In this document: piece after piece, positions 1 through 8,071 of the stretch | Layout of the letters: each line of letters opens with the position of its first letter | How positions within the stretch are numbered: the stretch's first letter is position 1 | Assembly: GCA_963933095.1 (NCBI GenBank) | Contig: CAWVSV010000024.1 | Coordinates: 1-29,472 of the forward strand | Reading direction: 5' to 3' | DNA from: UBA1124 sp963933095 | GTDB taxonomy: Bacteria; Pseudomonadota; Gammaproteobacteria; Pseudomonadales; Cellvibrionaceae | DNA: 29,472 nucleotides | Notes under the pieces: model-generated | The model's input: the letters and a program-made list of their open reading frames with translations, nothing else | Database searches by the model: none | Told to the model about the DNA's origin: nothing | Program-made: the position numbers and the translations under genes

Positions 1-301
1 CTACTATTTTGGGAGGCTCGCGTTGATTAATTTCCGGGTCATTCACGGGCGCTCTTGTTTGCAGATCGCAAAGTATAAATGTGACGCTACTATTTTGGGA
101 GGCTCGCGTTGATTGATTTCCGAGCTATTCATAGGTGCCTTTGTGCGCCGATGGCAAATTGTAGATGTGACGCTACTATTTTGGGAGGCTCGCGTTGATT
201 GATTTCCGAGCTATTCATAGGTGCCTTTGTGCGCCGATGGCAAAGTGTAGATGTGATGCTACTATTTTGGGAGACATGTATTGATTGATTCCCGAGCCAT
301 T
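1..301 (+). repeat. 86-bp tandem repeats of the fabZ-lpxA junction
   Basis: Three full 86-base units (1-86, 87-172, 173-258) are followed by a fourth, diverging unit that contains the real lpxA start (from 259). Units 2 and 3 differ at two bases. Units 1 and 2 differ at about 16 of 86 positions with no indels, and the block carrying the GGGAGG ribosome binding site and TTG start is identical. Each unit encodes a 29-codon frame (23-112, 109-198, 195-284) starting TTG ATT and ending TGA, with that TGA overlapping the next TTG. Its first codons match lpxA (M-I-D-F-R-A-I against M-I-D-S-R-A-I). Its end (C-D-A-T-I-L-G-G-S-R) resembles a FabZ C-terminus, so the unit reads as lpxA head joined to fabZ tail. 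The window begins exactly at a unit edge, so more copies and fabZ itself may lie upstream. The fabZ assignment is inference. Confidence 0.9.
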
Positions 302-1051
302 ATTGACCCCAGTGCAGTACTAGCTTCTGACGTTGAGGTTGGACCATTCTCTATTATTGGCGCCGGTGTTCAAATTGGTGCCGGTACCGTCATCGGCCCG
401 CACGTTGTTGTCAAAGGCCCGGCGGTTATTGGTAAAAATAATCGCATCTATCAGTTTTCGTCGGTGGGTGAATCTACCCCTGATTTAAAATACCAAGGTG
501 AAGACACCCGCCTAGTTATTGGTGATAATAATGTCATTCGCGAAGGGGTGACGATTCATCGCGGTACCGTGCAGGACCGCAGCGAAACGACTATTGGCGA
601 TAATAATTTACTAATGGCCTATGTACATATCGGCCATGACAGTGTTATCGGTAGTCATTGCATTTTAGTCAATAACGCCGCTCTAGCGGGCCATGTATGG
701 GTCGGTGACTGGGCCATCCTTGGTGGCTTTACCCTTGTGCATCAGTTCTGCCAAATAGGTAAACACAGCTTTACCGGCATGGGCAGTGTCATCGGTAAAG
801 ATGTACCGGCTTTTGTTATGGTAACGGGTAACCCTGCCGCGGCCAAAAGTATCAATGCTGAAGGCTTGCGTCGTCGCGGTTACAGCAAAGACGGTGTAGC
901 AGCCATAACAAAGGCCTTTAAGTTAGTTTATCGCCGTGGCCTCACGGTGGATGAGTCTGTACGCGAACTGAAGTTGTTGGCGCAAAAATTTGATTGTGTC
1001 GAGCCTTTAATTGACTCGCTACAAACCTCCACTCGCGGTATTGTTCGCTGA
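281..1051 (+). CDS. lpxA: LpxA, UDP-N-acetylglucosamine O-acyltransferase
   Basis: Catalyses the first step of lipid A synthesis in the cytoplasm, moving a 3-hydroxyacyl chain from ACP to UDP-GlcNAc. The 256-residue length matches the family. The N-terminal two thirds are left-handed beta-helix hexapeptide repeats (residues about 8-180), followed by a helical tail. The catalytic His is H119 in HIGHD, equivalent to E. coli H125. At the acyl-chain ruler position, E. coli Gly173, this protein has Met167, as in Pseudomonas LpxA, which predicts a C10 rather than C14 hydroxyacyl donor. The start is TTG at 281: the protein then begins M-I-D-S-R-A-I-I-D-P as family members do, and GGGAG lies at a normal distance upstream. 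A nearby ATG at 276 is out of frame. The gene sits in the usual fabZ-lpxA-lpxB order, and its start region is copied three times upstream. Confidence 0.97.
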   Translation: MIDSRAIIDPSAVLASDVEVGPFSIIGAGVQIGAGTVIGPHVVVKGPAVIGKNNRIYQFSSVGESTPDLKYQGEDTRLVIGDNNVIREGVTIHRGTVQDRSETTIGDNNLLMAYVHIGHDSVIGSHCILVNNAALAGHVWVGDWAILGGFTLVHQFCQIGKHSFTGMGSVIGKDVPAFVMVTGNPAAAKSINAEGLRRRGYSKDGVAAITKAFKLVYRRGLTVDESVRELKLLAQKFDCVEPLIDSLQTSTRGIVR

Positions 1052-1102
1052 TTTTAATCTAAAGTCTGCCATTTATTAGACGTTAAAGCTTCGGTAAAAT
1101 CC

Positions 1103-2260
1103 ATGAATATCACCCCACTACGTATCGCTATTGTCACCGGTGAGGCGTCAGGTGACATTCTTGGCGCTGGCCTTATGGAAGCTTTGCAAAAACGTCATAA
1201 AGATATTGTTTTTGAAGGTATCGGCGGTCCTAAAATGCTCGACAAGGGCTTCAACTCACTGTTTGCGATGGACCGCTTAGCGGTGATGGGCTTGGTAGAA
1301 CCCCTCAAACGCCTGCCAGAGTTATTGCGTATTCGTAAAAGTTTGCGCTTGCGCTGGCTCGATAATCTACCCGATGTAATGATTGGTATCGACTCTCCCG
1401 ACTTTAACTTAGATTTAGAGTTGCCTTTGCGCCGGGCGGGTATTAAAACGGCACATTATGTTAGTCCATCTGTTTGGGCTTGGCGTAAAAAACGCATCGT
1501 TAAAATTGCCAAAGCGGTCGATTTAATGCTGACTCTGCTGCCTTTTGAAGCCGAATTCTACCGCCAACACAATGTCCCCGTGACTTTTGTCGGTCACCCT
1601 TTAGCGGATGATTTACCCCTCGAAGTCGACGTTCTGGCTGCACGTACCGAGCTGGGGTTTACTGTTGATGATAAAATATTGGCACTGATGCCGGGTAGTC
1701 GTAGCGGTGAAGTCGAGCGCTTGGCACCCATGTATTTGGAGGTGGCTAAGCGCTGTTTACAGCGTTTTCCACAATTGAAAATTGTTTTGCCTGCGGCAAG
1801 TAATGAGCGTCGTGTTCAGTTAGAAAAAATTTTAGCTGATGGTGAAGAGTTGCCTTTGATGTTAATAGATGGTCAATCACACACGGCTATGGCTGCGGCC
1901 GATACTATATTGATGGCATCTGGAACTACAGCGCTTGAGGCACTGCTGCTAAAAAAACCGATGGTAGTGGGTTACAAGTTGGCGGAATTGTCTTATCAAT
2001 TGTTGCGCTTTATGGTGAAAATTCCTTGGTTGTCACTGCCCAATCTACTCACTGGACGCGAGCTTGTGCCAGAGTTTATACGCCGCAAGCCCACGGTAAA
2101 TAACCTTACTGCATCGATATTATCTTTGTTGGATAATCCATCGGCGAGTGCCGCGCTCAGTGATGAATTTTTATCTATTCATAAACAGCTACGCTGTAAT
2201 GCTAGTGAGCGTGCGGCTGATGCGGTATTGAATCTTATTGACCATGGACCAAGAACATAA
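1103..2260 (+). CDS. lpxB: LpxB, lipid-A-disaccharide synthase
   Basis: Family GT19 glycosyltransferase that joins UDP-2,3-diacylglucosamine and lipid X to make the tetraacyl disaccharide 1-phosphate, at the inner face of the cytoplasmic membrane. The 385-residue length is typical. The N-terminal GEASGD motif (about residues 13-18) and the SPSVWAWRKKR segment (about 122-132) are clear family signatures. GHPLADDL (about 164-171) and the LMPGSRSGEV nucleotide-binding loop also fit. It follows lpxA by 51 bases in the same operon, with no strong Shine-Dalgarno sequence visible. Its TAA stop shares a base with the ATG of a short frame that imitates the start of rnhB. Confidence 0.97.
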   Translation: MNITPLRIAIVTGEASGDILGAGLMEALQKRHKDIVFEGIGGPKMLDKGFNSLFAMDRLAVMGLVEPLKRLPELLRIRKSLRLRWLDNLPDVMIGIDSPDFNLDLELPLRRAGIKTAHYVSPSVWAWRKKRIVKIAKAVDLMLTLLPFEAEFYRQHNVPVTFVGHPLADDLPLEVDVLAARTELGFTVDDKILALMPGSRSGEVERLAPMYLEVAKRCLQRFPQLKIVLPAASNERRVQLEKILADGEELPLMLIDGQSHTAMAAADTILMASGTTALEALLLKKPMVVGYKLAELSYQLLRFMVKIPWLSLPNLLTGRELVPEFIRRKPTVNNLTASILSLLDNPSASAALSDEFLSIHKQLRCNASERAADAVLNLIDHGPRT

Positions 2261-2355
2261 TGAAAAATTTTATTAGCCGTTCTCAAGGTTATTTATCGGC
2301 CGATGTTGATGCAGAATTGATTGTAAGCGCAGAGGCTGCGGCCTCGGGAGTATAA
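2260..2355 (+). pseudogene. Short frame echoing the start of rnhB
   Basis: A 31-codon frame starts in overlap with the lpxB stop and ends three bases before the rnhB ATG. Its first 18 codons align without gaps to the first 18 of rnhB (2358 onward): by hand 42 of 54 bases match, and the shared residues include M, F-I-S, Q-G-Y-L, A and V-D. After codon 18 the similarity to rnhB stops. The segment from about 2305 instead resembles the end of lpxB near 2216 (about 15 of 21 bases), as expected if an lpxB-rnhB junction had been tandemly duplicated. The GGGAG that serves rnhB lies inside the end of this frame. It may be translated and coupled to rnhB, but no function is claimed. Confidence 0.7.
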
Positions 2356-2357
2356 AT

Positions 2358-2951
2358 ATGGAACCTTTTATCAGCTGCTATCAAGGTTATTTGTTCGCCG
2401 GTGTTGATGAGGTCGGCCGTGGGCCTTTATGCGCTGATGTGGTCACTGCGGCGGTGATACTCGATCCCAATAATCCCATTACTGAGTTAGATGATTCAAA
2501 AAAGCTCAGTGAAAAGAAACGCGAGCGTTTATTTATTGAGATACAAGAAAAAGCTTTGAGCTTTTGCATTGCCCGAGCCAATGTTGCCGAAATTGATGAG
2601 ATTAATATATTGCAGGCGAGCTTGCTGGCGATGAAACGGGCGGTTGAGGGGCTGCATATTCAGCCCGAACATGTACTTGTCGATGGCAATAAGATACCCG
2701 CTTGGCATTATCCTGCTGAAGCGGTTGTCAAGGGCGACAGTCGTGTTGCCGCTATTGGCGCAGCATCGATCTTAGCCAAGGTTACCCGCGACCGCGAAAT
2801 GGTCGTATTTGATAAAATTTACCCAGGTTATGGCCTTGCAGCGCATAAGGGGTACCCGACTAAAGTGCATATGGAAGCGCTGGCTCGTCTAGGGGCCACA
2901 CCTATCCATCGCCGCTCGTTTGCGCCGGTTAAAAAAGCTCTGGGCCTTTAG
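2358..2951 (+). CDS. rnhB: RnhB, ribonuclease HII
   Basis: Type 2 RNase H that nicks DNA at embedded ribonucleotides and degrades RNA in RNA-DNA hybrids. The 197-residue length is normal. The four acidic metal ligands are visible: D17 and E18 in AGVDEVGRGP, D109 in VLVDGN, and D127 in VKGDSRV. The DSKKLS motif (46-51) that follows the first strand pair is also present. GGGAG at 2346-2350 serves as ribosome binding site. The gene sits between lpxB and dnaE, the classical gammaproteobacterial order. Its 5' end is partly copied directly upstream at 2260. Confidence 0.97.
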   Translation: MEPFISCYQGYLFAGVDEVGRGPLCADVVTAAVILDPNNPITELDDSKKLSEKKRERLFIEIQEKALSFCIARANVAEIDEINILQASLLAMKRAVEGLHIQPEHVLVDGNKIPAWHYPAEAVVKGDSRVAAIGAASILAKVTRDREMVVFDKIYPGYGLAAHKGYPTKVHMEALARLGATPIHRRSFAPVKKALGL

Positions 2952-2999
2952 TGTCTCCCAATTGTTTATCGCCTTTTATCTTATGAATTTAGAGTTTCT

Positions 3000-5900
3000 A
3001 TGACTACAACTTTTGTCCATTTACGTTTACGCACAGAATTTTCATTGATTGACAGTGTTGTCAGAATCAAGCCGTTGGTAAAAAAGCTGGTCGATATGGG
3101 CATGCCAGCTTGTGCGATCACGGATCACTGCAATTTCTACGGTTTAATTAAATTCTACAACGCAGCTCAAGGCGCCGGAATTAAGCCAATCGCCGGTTGC
3201 GATTTCTGGATGAATGGCTCCGACCCTGACGATGCACCAACGCTGTTAACCTGCCTTGCTATGAACGAGGCGGGCTATAAAAGTATCACCGAGTTGATTT
3301 CTCGCGCGTTTCAAAAAGGTCAGCGGCAGGGCGTCCCTTACGTTGAACGCGACTGGGTGGTGGAATTTGGTGAGGGTGTGATACTGCTATCCGGTGGCAA
3401 GCTTGGCGATGTTGGAATGGCTTTAGTCGGTGGCCGCAACGACGATGCAAAACAATCTCTACAGCAATGGATGCAGGATTTCCCTAATCGTTTTTATCTT
3501 GAGTTACAGCGCACTGGCCGCGAAAATGATGAAAATCATCTGCATGCGGCGGTCGCTCTGGCGACACAATTAGGCTGTCCAGTGGTTGCCACCAATGATG
3601 TGCGCTTTATTACCGCTGACGATTTTGAAATACATGAGGCGCGAGTGTGTATTGGCGAAGGTCGGGCGTTGGACGATCCGCGTCGCGAGCACCGCTACTC
3701 TGATCAACAGTATTTGCGTACTCAAGATGAGATGGCCGAGCTATTTTGCGATATTCCTGAGGCCCTCGTTAATAGTGTGGAAATAGCTAAGCGCTGTAGT
3801 TTGGATATCCAATTAGGCGAGTGCTTTTTGCCTGACTTCCCTATTCCTGACGATCTTGAACAAGATCCATTTTTTGAAATTTATTCATACCATGAGTTTG
3901 AGCAGGACGCCCATAAGGCGATGACCGAAAAATGGGGCGGTAAAGAGGGCACGGACGAATATACCAATGCATTGCGACTCAATATTCTGATGCAGAAGAT
4001 ATCTTATGAGGGATTGGAATGGCGTTTAGAAAGTATTCTAGATAAGTCTGCCGCTGACTATTTAGATAAAAAACAGCCCTATTTAGACCGCCTGAAATTT
4101 GAACTCGACATCATTATGCAAATGGGCTTTCCGGGCTATTTTTTGATTGTGATGGATTTTATCCAATGGGCCAAAGATCACGATATTCCGGTGGGGCCTG
4201 GGCGAGGTTCCGGTGCTGGTTCTCTGGTGGCCTATGCGCAAAAAATTACTGATATAGATCCACTTTTATACGATTTACTGTTTGAGCGCTTCCTGAATCC
4301 TGAGCGGGTATCCATGCCCGATTTCGACGTCGACTTCTGCATGGACAATCGCGAGCAGGTGATTGCTTATGTGTCTGACACCTATGGTCGTGACGCAGTA
4401 AGCCAGATTATTACCTTCGGTACTATGGCCGCCAAAGCCGTGGTGCGCGATGTCGCGCGGGCGCAGGGAAAGTCTTATGGCTTGGCCGATAAGCTCTCGA
4501 AAATGATTCCTGCTGACCCCGGTATGACGTTGACTAAAGCCCTTGAGTCCGAGCCGGTACTGCGAGAATTTTTGGATACCGACAGTGAGGGCATGGAAAT
4601 TTGGTCGATGGCGATTCGTCTCGAGGGCCTGACTCGAAACGTCGGTAAGCACGCCGGTGGTGTGGTAATTGCGCCGACAAAACTAACGGATTTTTCCCCG
4701 CTCTACTGCGATGAAACTGGTCAGGGTTTGGTTACTCAGTTTGATAAAAATGATGTCGAGGCGGCGGGCTTAGTTAAGTTCGACTTCCTTGGCTTGCGCA
4801 CGCTGACAATTATCGACTGGACTCTGAAAATGATCGATCCTCGGCGAATCGCCGAAGGACTTGAACCCGTCGATATTGCCGATATCCCGCTGGACGACCC
4901 CGCGACTTATCGGTTGCTCAATGCCGCCGAAACTACCGCCGTATTCCAGTTGGAATCGCGAGGTATGAAAGACCTAATCAAGCGTTTGTTGCCGGGTAAC
5001 ATTGAAGACTTAATCGCTCTGGTTGCACTTTTTCGACCAGGCCCGTTGGACTCAGGCATGGTCGACGACTTCGTTAACCGCAAACACGGTCGAGCCGAAG
5101 TGGCTTACCCCGACGCTCAATTTCAGCACGAGTGCCTGGAACCTATCCTGAAACCGACCTATGGAGTTATTGTCTATCAGGAACAGGTGATGCAAATCGC
5201 CCAAGAACTGGCTGGTTATTCTCTTGGCGGAGCTGATATGTTGCGTCGTGCTATGGGTAAGAAAAAGCCCGAGGAAATGGCCAAACAGCGCTCTACCTTT
5301 GAAGAAGGCGCGATTTCTCAGGGTGTCGATGGCAACTTGGCGATGAAGATCTTCGATCTGGTGGAAAAATTTGCCGGGTACGGTTTTAATAAATCTCACT
5401 CGGCTGCCTACGCCATAGTCTCCTACCAAACGGCATGGCTAAAAGCCCATTATCCCGCGCAATTTTTAGCTGCCACCATGTCTGCGGATATGGACAAGAC
5501 CGACAAGGTAGTAACCTTTGTCGAAGAATGCCGGATTATGAAGCTGAAAATGCTGCCGCCGGATGTCAATCGCGGCGAGTTTCAATTTAGCGTTGATAAT
5601 GATGACTGCATTATTTATGGTCTCGGTGCTATTAAAGGCTTAGGCGAGGGGCCGATTGAAAGCATTATTGAAGCTCGCCAACAGGGTGGGCCATTCATTG
5701 ATATTTTCGACTTCTGCGCTCGGGTTGACTCCCGCAAGGTTAACAAACGCGCGCTAGAGGCTATTGTTCGCTCCGGCGCGGCCGACAGGCTGGGACCCGG
5801 TCAAGATTTAGATGTCGACCGCGCGATGATGTTGGCGGCTTTAGGTGAGGCGGTCAAGGCGGCCGAGCAGAGTAAAGCCAATGTTAATGCCGGTATGGTC

Positions 5901-6620
5901 GACTTATTTGGCGATGTGATTCCTACCGCAGCCGAGGGCGGTGATGTCTATGCCGACTTTCGCAATACTCGATGCTGGAGTATTAAAGAGCGCCTCAATG
6001 GCGAGAAGAACACTCTCGGTCTCTATCTTACTGGCCATCCCATTGAAGAGTATCAACACGAACTTAAGCACTTTGTTTCCTCGCGAATCGCTGACTTGCG
6101 CCCTGAGCGCAAAGTGAACCAGCGGGTAGCCGGTTTGGTGGTCGATTTTCGGGTTATGAGAACTAAGCGCGGCGATAATATGGCCTTTGCCACCTTAGAT
6201 GACCGTTCTGGGCGCATCGAAGTGGCGGTGTTCTCTGATACCTACGACAAGTACCGCGATCAACTTGCAAAAGATGCACTATTAGTAGTGGAGGGGGAAG
6301 TTAGTTTTGATGACTACTCCGGTGCTCTAAAAGTGCGGGTCGAAAGTGTGCGTTCACTTGCCGCTGCCCGCATCGAATTAGCTCGAGGCCTACAGTTACG
6401 ACTAAGTGCGGCACAATTAGGGCGCAATTTTGTTAAAGACTTGAGCTCCAGGCTTGAACCCTATCGCAACGGCCATTGCCCAGTGAGTATCGATTATCAG
6501 CGCTCCGATGCCTCGGGGCTTGTAACTCTTGGGCCAAACTGGAAAGTGCGGCCAGAGGATGAGCTGCTACAGCAACTGCGTGATAGTTACGGCAAAGGTG
6601 CAGTTCGTCTACTTTATTAG
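3000..6620 (+). CDS. dnaE: DnaE, DNA polymerase III alpha subunit
   Basis: Catalytic subunit of the replicative DNA polymerase. The N-terminal PHP domain begins H-L-R-L-R-T-E-F-S-L. The C-family polymerase core has the GPGRGSGAGS loop, and the catalytic aspartates lie in PDFDVDF at D441 and D443, matching E. coli D401 and D403. A helix-hairpin-helix region, an OB fold (about residues 1030-1110) and a C-terminal tail follow. At 1206 residues it is about 35-45 longer than E. coli (1160) or Pseudomonas proteins. The excess maps to an acidic, aromatic insertion at about residues 286-323, just before the conserved EGLEWRL segment. The ATG at 3000 overlaps the TGA of a six-codon frame beginning at 2983; this may be chance. 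Confidence 0.98.
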   Translation: MTTTFVHLRLRTEFSLIDSVVRIKPLVKKLVDMGMPACAITDHCNFYGLIKFYNAAQGAGIKPIAGCDFWMNGSDPDDAPTLLTCLAMNEAGYKSITELISRAFQKGQRQGVPYVERDWVVEFGEGVILLSGGKLGDVGMALVGGRNDDAKQSLQQWMQDFPNRFYLELQRTGRENDENHLHAAVALATQLGCPVVATNDVRFITADDFEIHEARVCIGEGRALDDPRREHRYSDQQYLRTQDEMAELFCDIPEALVNSVEIAKRCSLDIQLGECFLPDFPIPDDLEQDPFFEIYSYHEFEQDAHKAMTEKWGGKEGTDEYTNALRLNILMQKISYEGLEWRLESILDKSAADYLDKKQPYLDRLKFELDIIMQMGFPGYFLIVMDFIQWAKDHDIPVGPGRGSGAGSLVAYAQKITDIDPLLYDLLFERFLNPERVSMPDFDVDFCMDNREQVIAYVSDTYGRDAVSQIITFGTMAAKAVVRDVARAQGKSYGLADKLSKMIPADPGMTLTKALESEPVLREFLDTDSEGMEIWSMAIRLEGLTRNVGKHAGGVVIAPTKLTDFSPLYCDETGQGLVTQFDKNDVEAAGLVKFDFLGLRTLTIIDWTLKMIDPRRIAEGLEPVDIADIPLDDPATYRLLNAAETTAVFQLESRGMKDLIKRLLPGNIEDLIALVALFRPGPLDSGMVDDFVNRKHGRAEVAYPDAQFQHECLEPILKPTYGVIVYQEQVMQIAQELAGYSLGGADMLRRAMGKKKPEEMAKQRSTFEEGAISQGVDGNLAMKIFDLVEKFAGYGFNKSHSAAYAIVSYQTAWLKAHYPAQFLAATMSADMDKTDKVVTFVEECRIMKLKMLPPDVNRGEFQFSVDNDDCIIYGLGAIKGLGEGPIESIIEARQQGGPFIDIFDFCARVDSRKVNKRALEAIVRSGAADRLGPGQDLDVDRAMMLAALGEAVKAAEQSKANVNAGMVDLFGDVIPTAAEGGDVYADFRNTRCWSIKERLNGEKNTLGLYLTGHPIEEYQHELKHFVSSRIADLRPERKVNQRVAGLVVDFRVMRTKRGDNMAFATLDDRSGRIEVAVFSDTYDKYRDQLAKDALLVVEGEVSFDDYSGALKVRVESVRSLAAARIELARGLQLRLSAAQLGRNFVKDLSSRLEPYRNGHCPVSIDYQRSDASGLVTLGPNWKVRPEDELLQQLRDSYGKGAVRLLY

Positions 6621-6633
6621 GCTTCTAACTTAC

Positions 6634-6669
6634 TACATAGCAATAGTCATCTCTGCCTATTGCTATGTA
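6634..6669 (+). promoter_or_regulatory. 13-bp stem hairpin after dnaE
   Basis: TACATAGCAATAG (6634-6646) is perfectly complementary to CTATTGCTATGTA (6657-6669) across a 10-base loop, 14 bases after the dnaE stop. No U-run follows, so it is not a standard intrinsic terminator. A transcript-stabilising, processing or pausing role between dnaE and accA is possible. The right arm overlaps the start of the doubtful frame at 6660. Confidence 0.7.
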
Positions 6670-6899
6670 TAGCCTTAAAAATTCAGCCTATAGGCGAACT
6701 GCTACTTTATGTTGAGGAGTCTTCTCGAGACTTCGCTTGCGTAGCCGGCGGCTATGATATGAGGCGTACTTACACCACAACCCTCGACTCAGCGGGTCGA
6801 TTAGCGTATCTTAACGGCCCTGATTTTCTCGAAACATTGCGACGACTCTTGGCTCGACTTTATAGTCGGTTGTTTAGTCGTCCAGCAGATTTTAATTGA
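6660..6899 (+). CDS. Possible small protein between dnaE and accA
   Basis: An open frame of 79 codons from TTG 6660, or 46 codons from the internal ATG at 6759, fills the dnaE-accA gap and ends 17 bases before the accA start. I recognise no family. The last 25 residues form a plausible basic amphipathic helix with alternating Leu/Phe and Arg, ending F-S-R-P-A-D-F-N. No good ribosome binding site is seen before either start, and the TTG lies within a hairpin arm. The shorter form is the likelier protein if any is made. The frame could simply be an open leader. Confidence 0.3.
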   Translation: MLCIALKIQPIGELLLYVEESSRDFACVAGGYDMRRTYTTTLDSAGRLAYLNGPDFLETLRRLLARLYSRLFSRPADFN

Positions 6900-6916
6900 C
6901 TAAAAGACTCAATCCT

Positions 6917-7864
6917 ATGAATTTGAATTACCTGGATTTTGAACAGCCCATCGCCGACCTCGAAGGCAAAATTGAAGAATTACAGTTGGTGGGCAGCGAC
7001 AACGATCTCAATATCGGTGACGAAATCGCTAAACTGCGCGAGAAAAACACCAAATTAACCGAGAGTATCTACTCTAACCTAACCCCTTGGCAGGTGGTTA
7101 AAGTGGCACGTCATCCACAGCGTCCCTATACAGCCGACTATATTTCACGCATTTTTACCGATTTCGATGAGCTGCACGGTGATCGCCATTTCGGCGACGA
7201 CAAAGCGATTATCGGCGGCGTTGCTCGCCTCGACGGCAAACCAGTTATGGTTATTGGCGAAGAGAAAGGTCGCAGCGTAAATGACAAGGTTTACCGAAAT
7301 TTTGGCATGCCCAAGCCGGAAGGCTACCGCAAGGCTCTGCGCCTGATGGAGATGGCCGAGCGCTTTAAAATGCCAATCATTACGCTCATCGACACCCCAG
7401 GGGCCTACCCTGGTATCGATTCGGAAGAGCGCGGTATCAGTGAAGCCATAGCCCAGAATCTGGCGGTTATGTCGCGTCTGCGCACGCCTATTATCTGCAC
7501 GGTGATCGGTGAGGGTTCGTCCGGTGGCGCACTGGCTATCGGTGTCGGCGACCAGTTAAATATGTTGCAGTATTCCACTTATTTTGTGATCTCGCCTGAG
7601 GGTTGCGCTAACATTATTTGGAAGACCGTAGAGAAGGCACCGCTGGCCGCCGAAGCCATGGGTGTGACCTCCACCGTGCTAGAAGAACTGGGTATTGTCG
7701 ATGAGACCATTCCAGAGCCTCTAGGTGGTGCCCATCGCGATCTAGACCTAATGGCCGATCGTCTGCGTCAGCGCCTTAGCGCTCAAGTCGATGAGTTCTC
7801 CAAGGTCGATATGGACACTTTGATCGAGAAGCGCTACCAGCGTTTGATGAGCTACGGCAACTAA
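6917..7864 (+). CDS. accA: AccA, acetyl-CoA carboxylase carboxyltransferase alpha subunit
   Basis: Alpha subunit of the carboxyltransferase half of acetyl-CoA carboxylase. With AccD it transfers carboxyl from biotin to acetyl-CoA to make malonyl-CoA for fatty acid synthesis. From ATG 6917 it is 315 residues, close to the usual 317-319, and starts M-N-L-N-Y-L-D-F-E as homologues do. A TTG-started extension to 6896 adds seven residues that homologues lack and is not preferred. An N-terminal coiled segment precedes the crotonase-like carboxyltransferase core, which contains IDTPGAYPGI and EGSSGGALAI. It is the last gene before a strong terminator. The tilS gene that often follows accA is absent here. 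Confidence 0.97.
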   Translation: MNLNYLDFEQPIADLEGKIEELQLVGSDNDLNIGDEIAKLREKNTKLTESIYSNLTPWQVVKVARHPQRPYTADYISRIFTDFDELHGDRHFGDDKAIIGGVARLDGKPVMVIGEEKGRSVNDKVYRNFGMPKPEGYRKALRLMEMAERFKMPIITLIDTPGAYPGIDSEERGISEAIAQNLAVMSRLRTPIICTVIGEGSSGGALAIGVGDQLNMLQYSTYFVISPEGCANIIWKTVEKAPLAAEAMGVTSTVLEELGIVDETIPEPLGGAHRDLDLMADRLRQRLSAQVDEFSKVDMDTLIEKRYQRLMSYGN

Positions 7865-7903
7865 TGAGATAAGTTGCAAGCGGTTAGAGGTCTGTAATCA
7901 GTT

Positions 7904-7930
7904 AAAAAAAGGAGCCTCGGCTCCTTTTTT
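7904..7930 (+). terminator. Rho-independent terminator after accA
   Basis: A run of seven A, then GGAGCC, a two-base loop TC, GGCTCC and six T form a near-perfect hairpin about 40 bases past the accA stop. The A-run/T-run symmetry would let it work in both directions. It closes the lpx-dnaE-accA operon. Confidence 0.95.
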
Positions 7931-8071
7931 GTTTTAAATTTCGAGCTTGCAACAGTAATTGAATTATAGGTCGCTTAAAAGTAATCCTTCCCACATGTGA
8001 TTCACACACTTATAGACTCATAGGGTCGCTTTTGCCGGAGCGCTCGTGTTACTCCGTACTGGTGGATCGTT

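Noticed and set aside
141..170. Reading GATGGCAAAGTG in the repeat as the D-G-K-V of a FabZ tail.
   Set aside because: It resembles the FabZ segment before C-E-A-T, but it is in a different frame from C-D-A-T-I-L and is followed by a stop. It may be a relic of an older frame; without the upstream fabZ it cannot be decided.
2983..3003. Six-codon frame overlapping the dnaE start as a leader peptide.
   Set aside because: It shows no similarity to the dnaE start or the rnhB end and is too short to separate from chance.
6660..6720. Possible fourth start echo: Q-P-I-G-E-L in the dnaE-accA gap resembles Q-P-I-A-D-L near the accA start.
   Set aside because: Only about 21 of 36 bases match, the start codon region itself does not align, and the 260-base offset differs from the 86-98 of the other cases. 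Chance is adequate.
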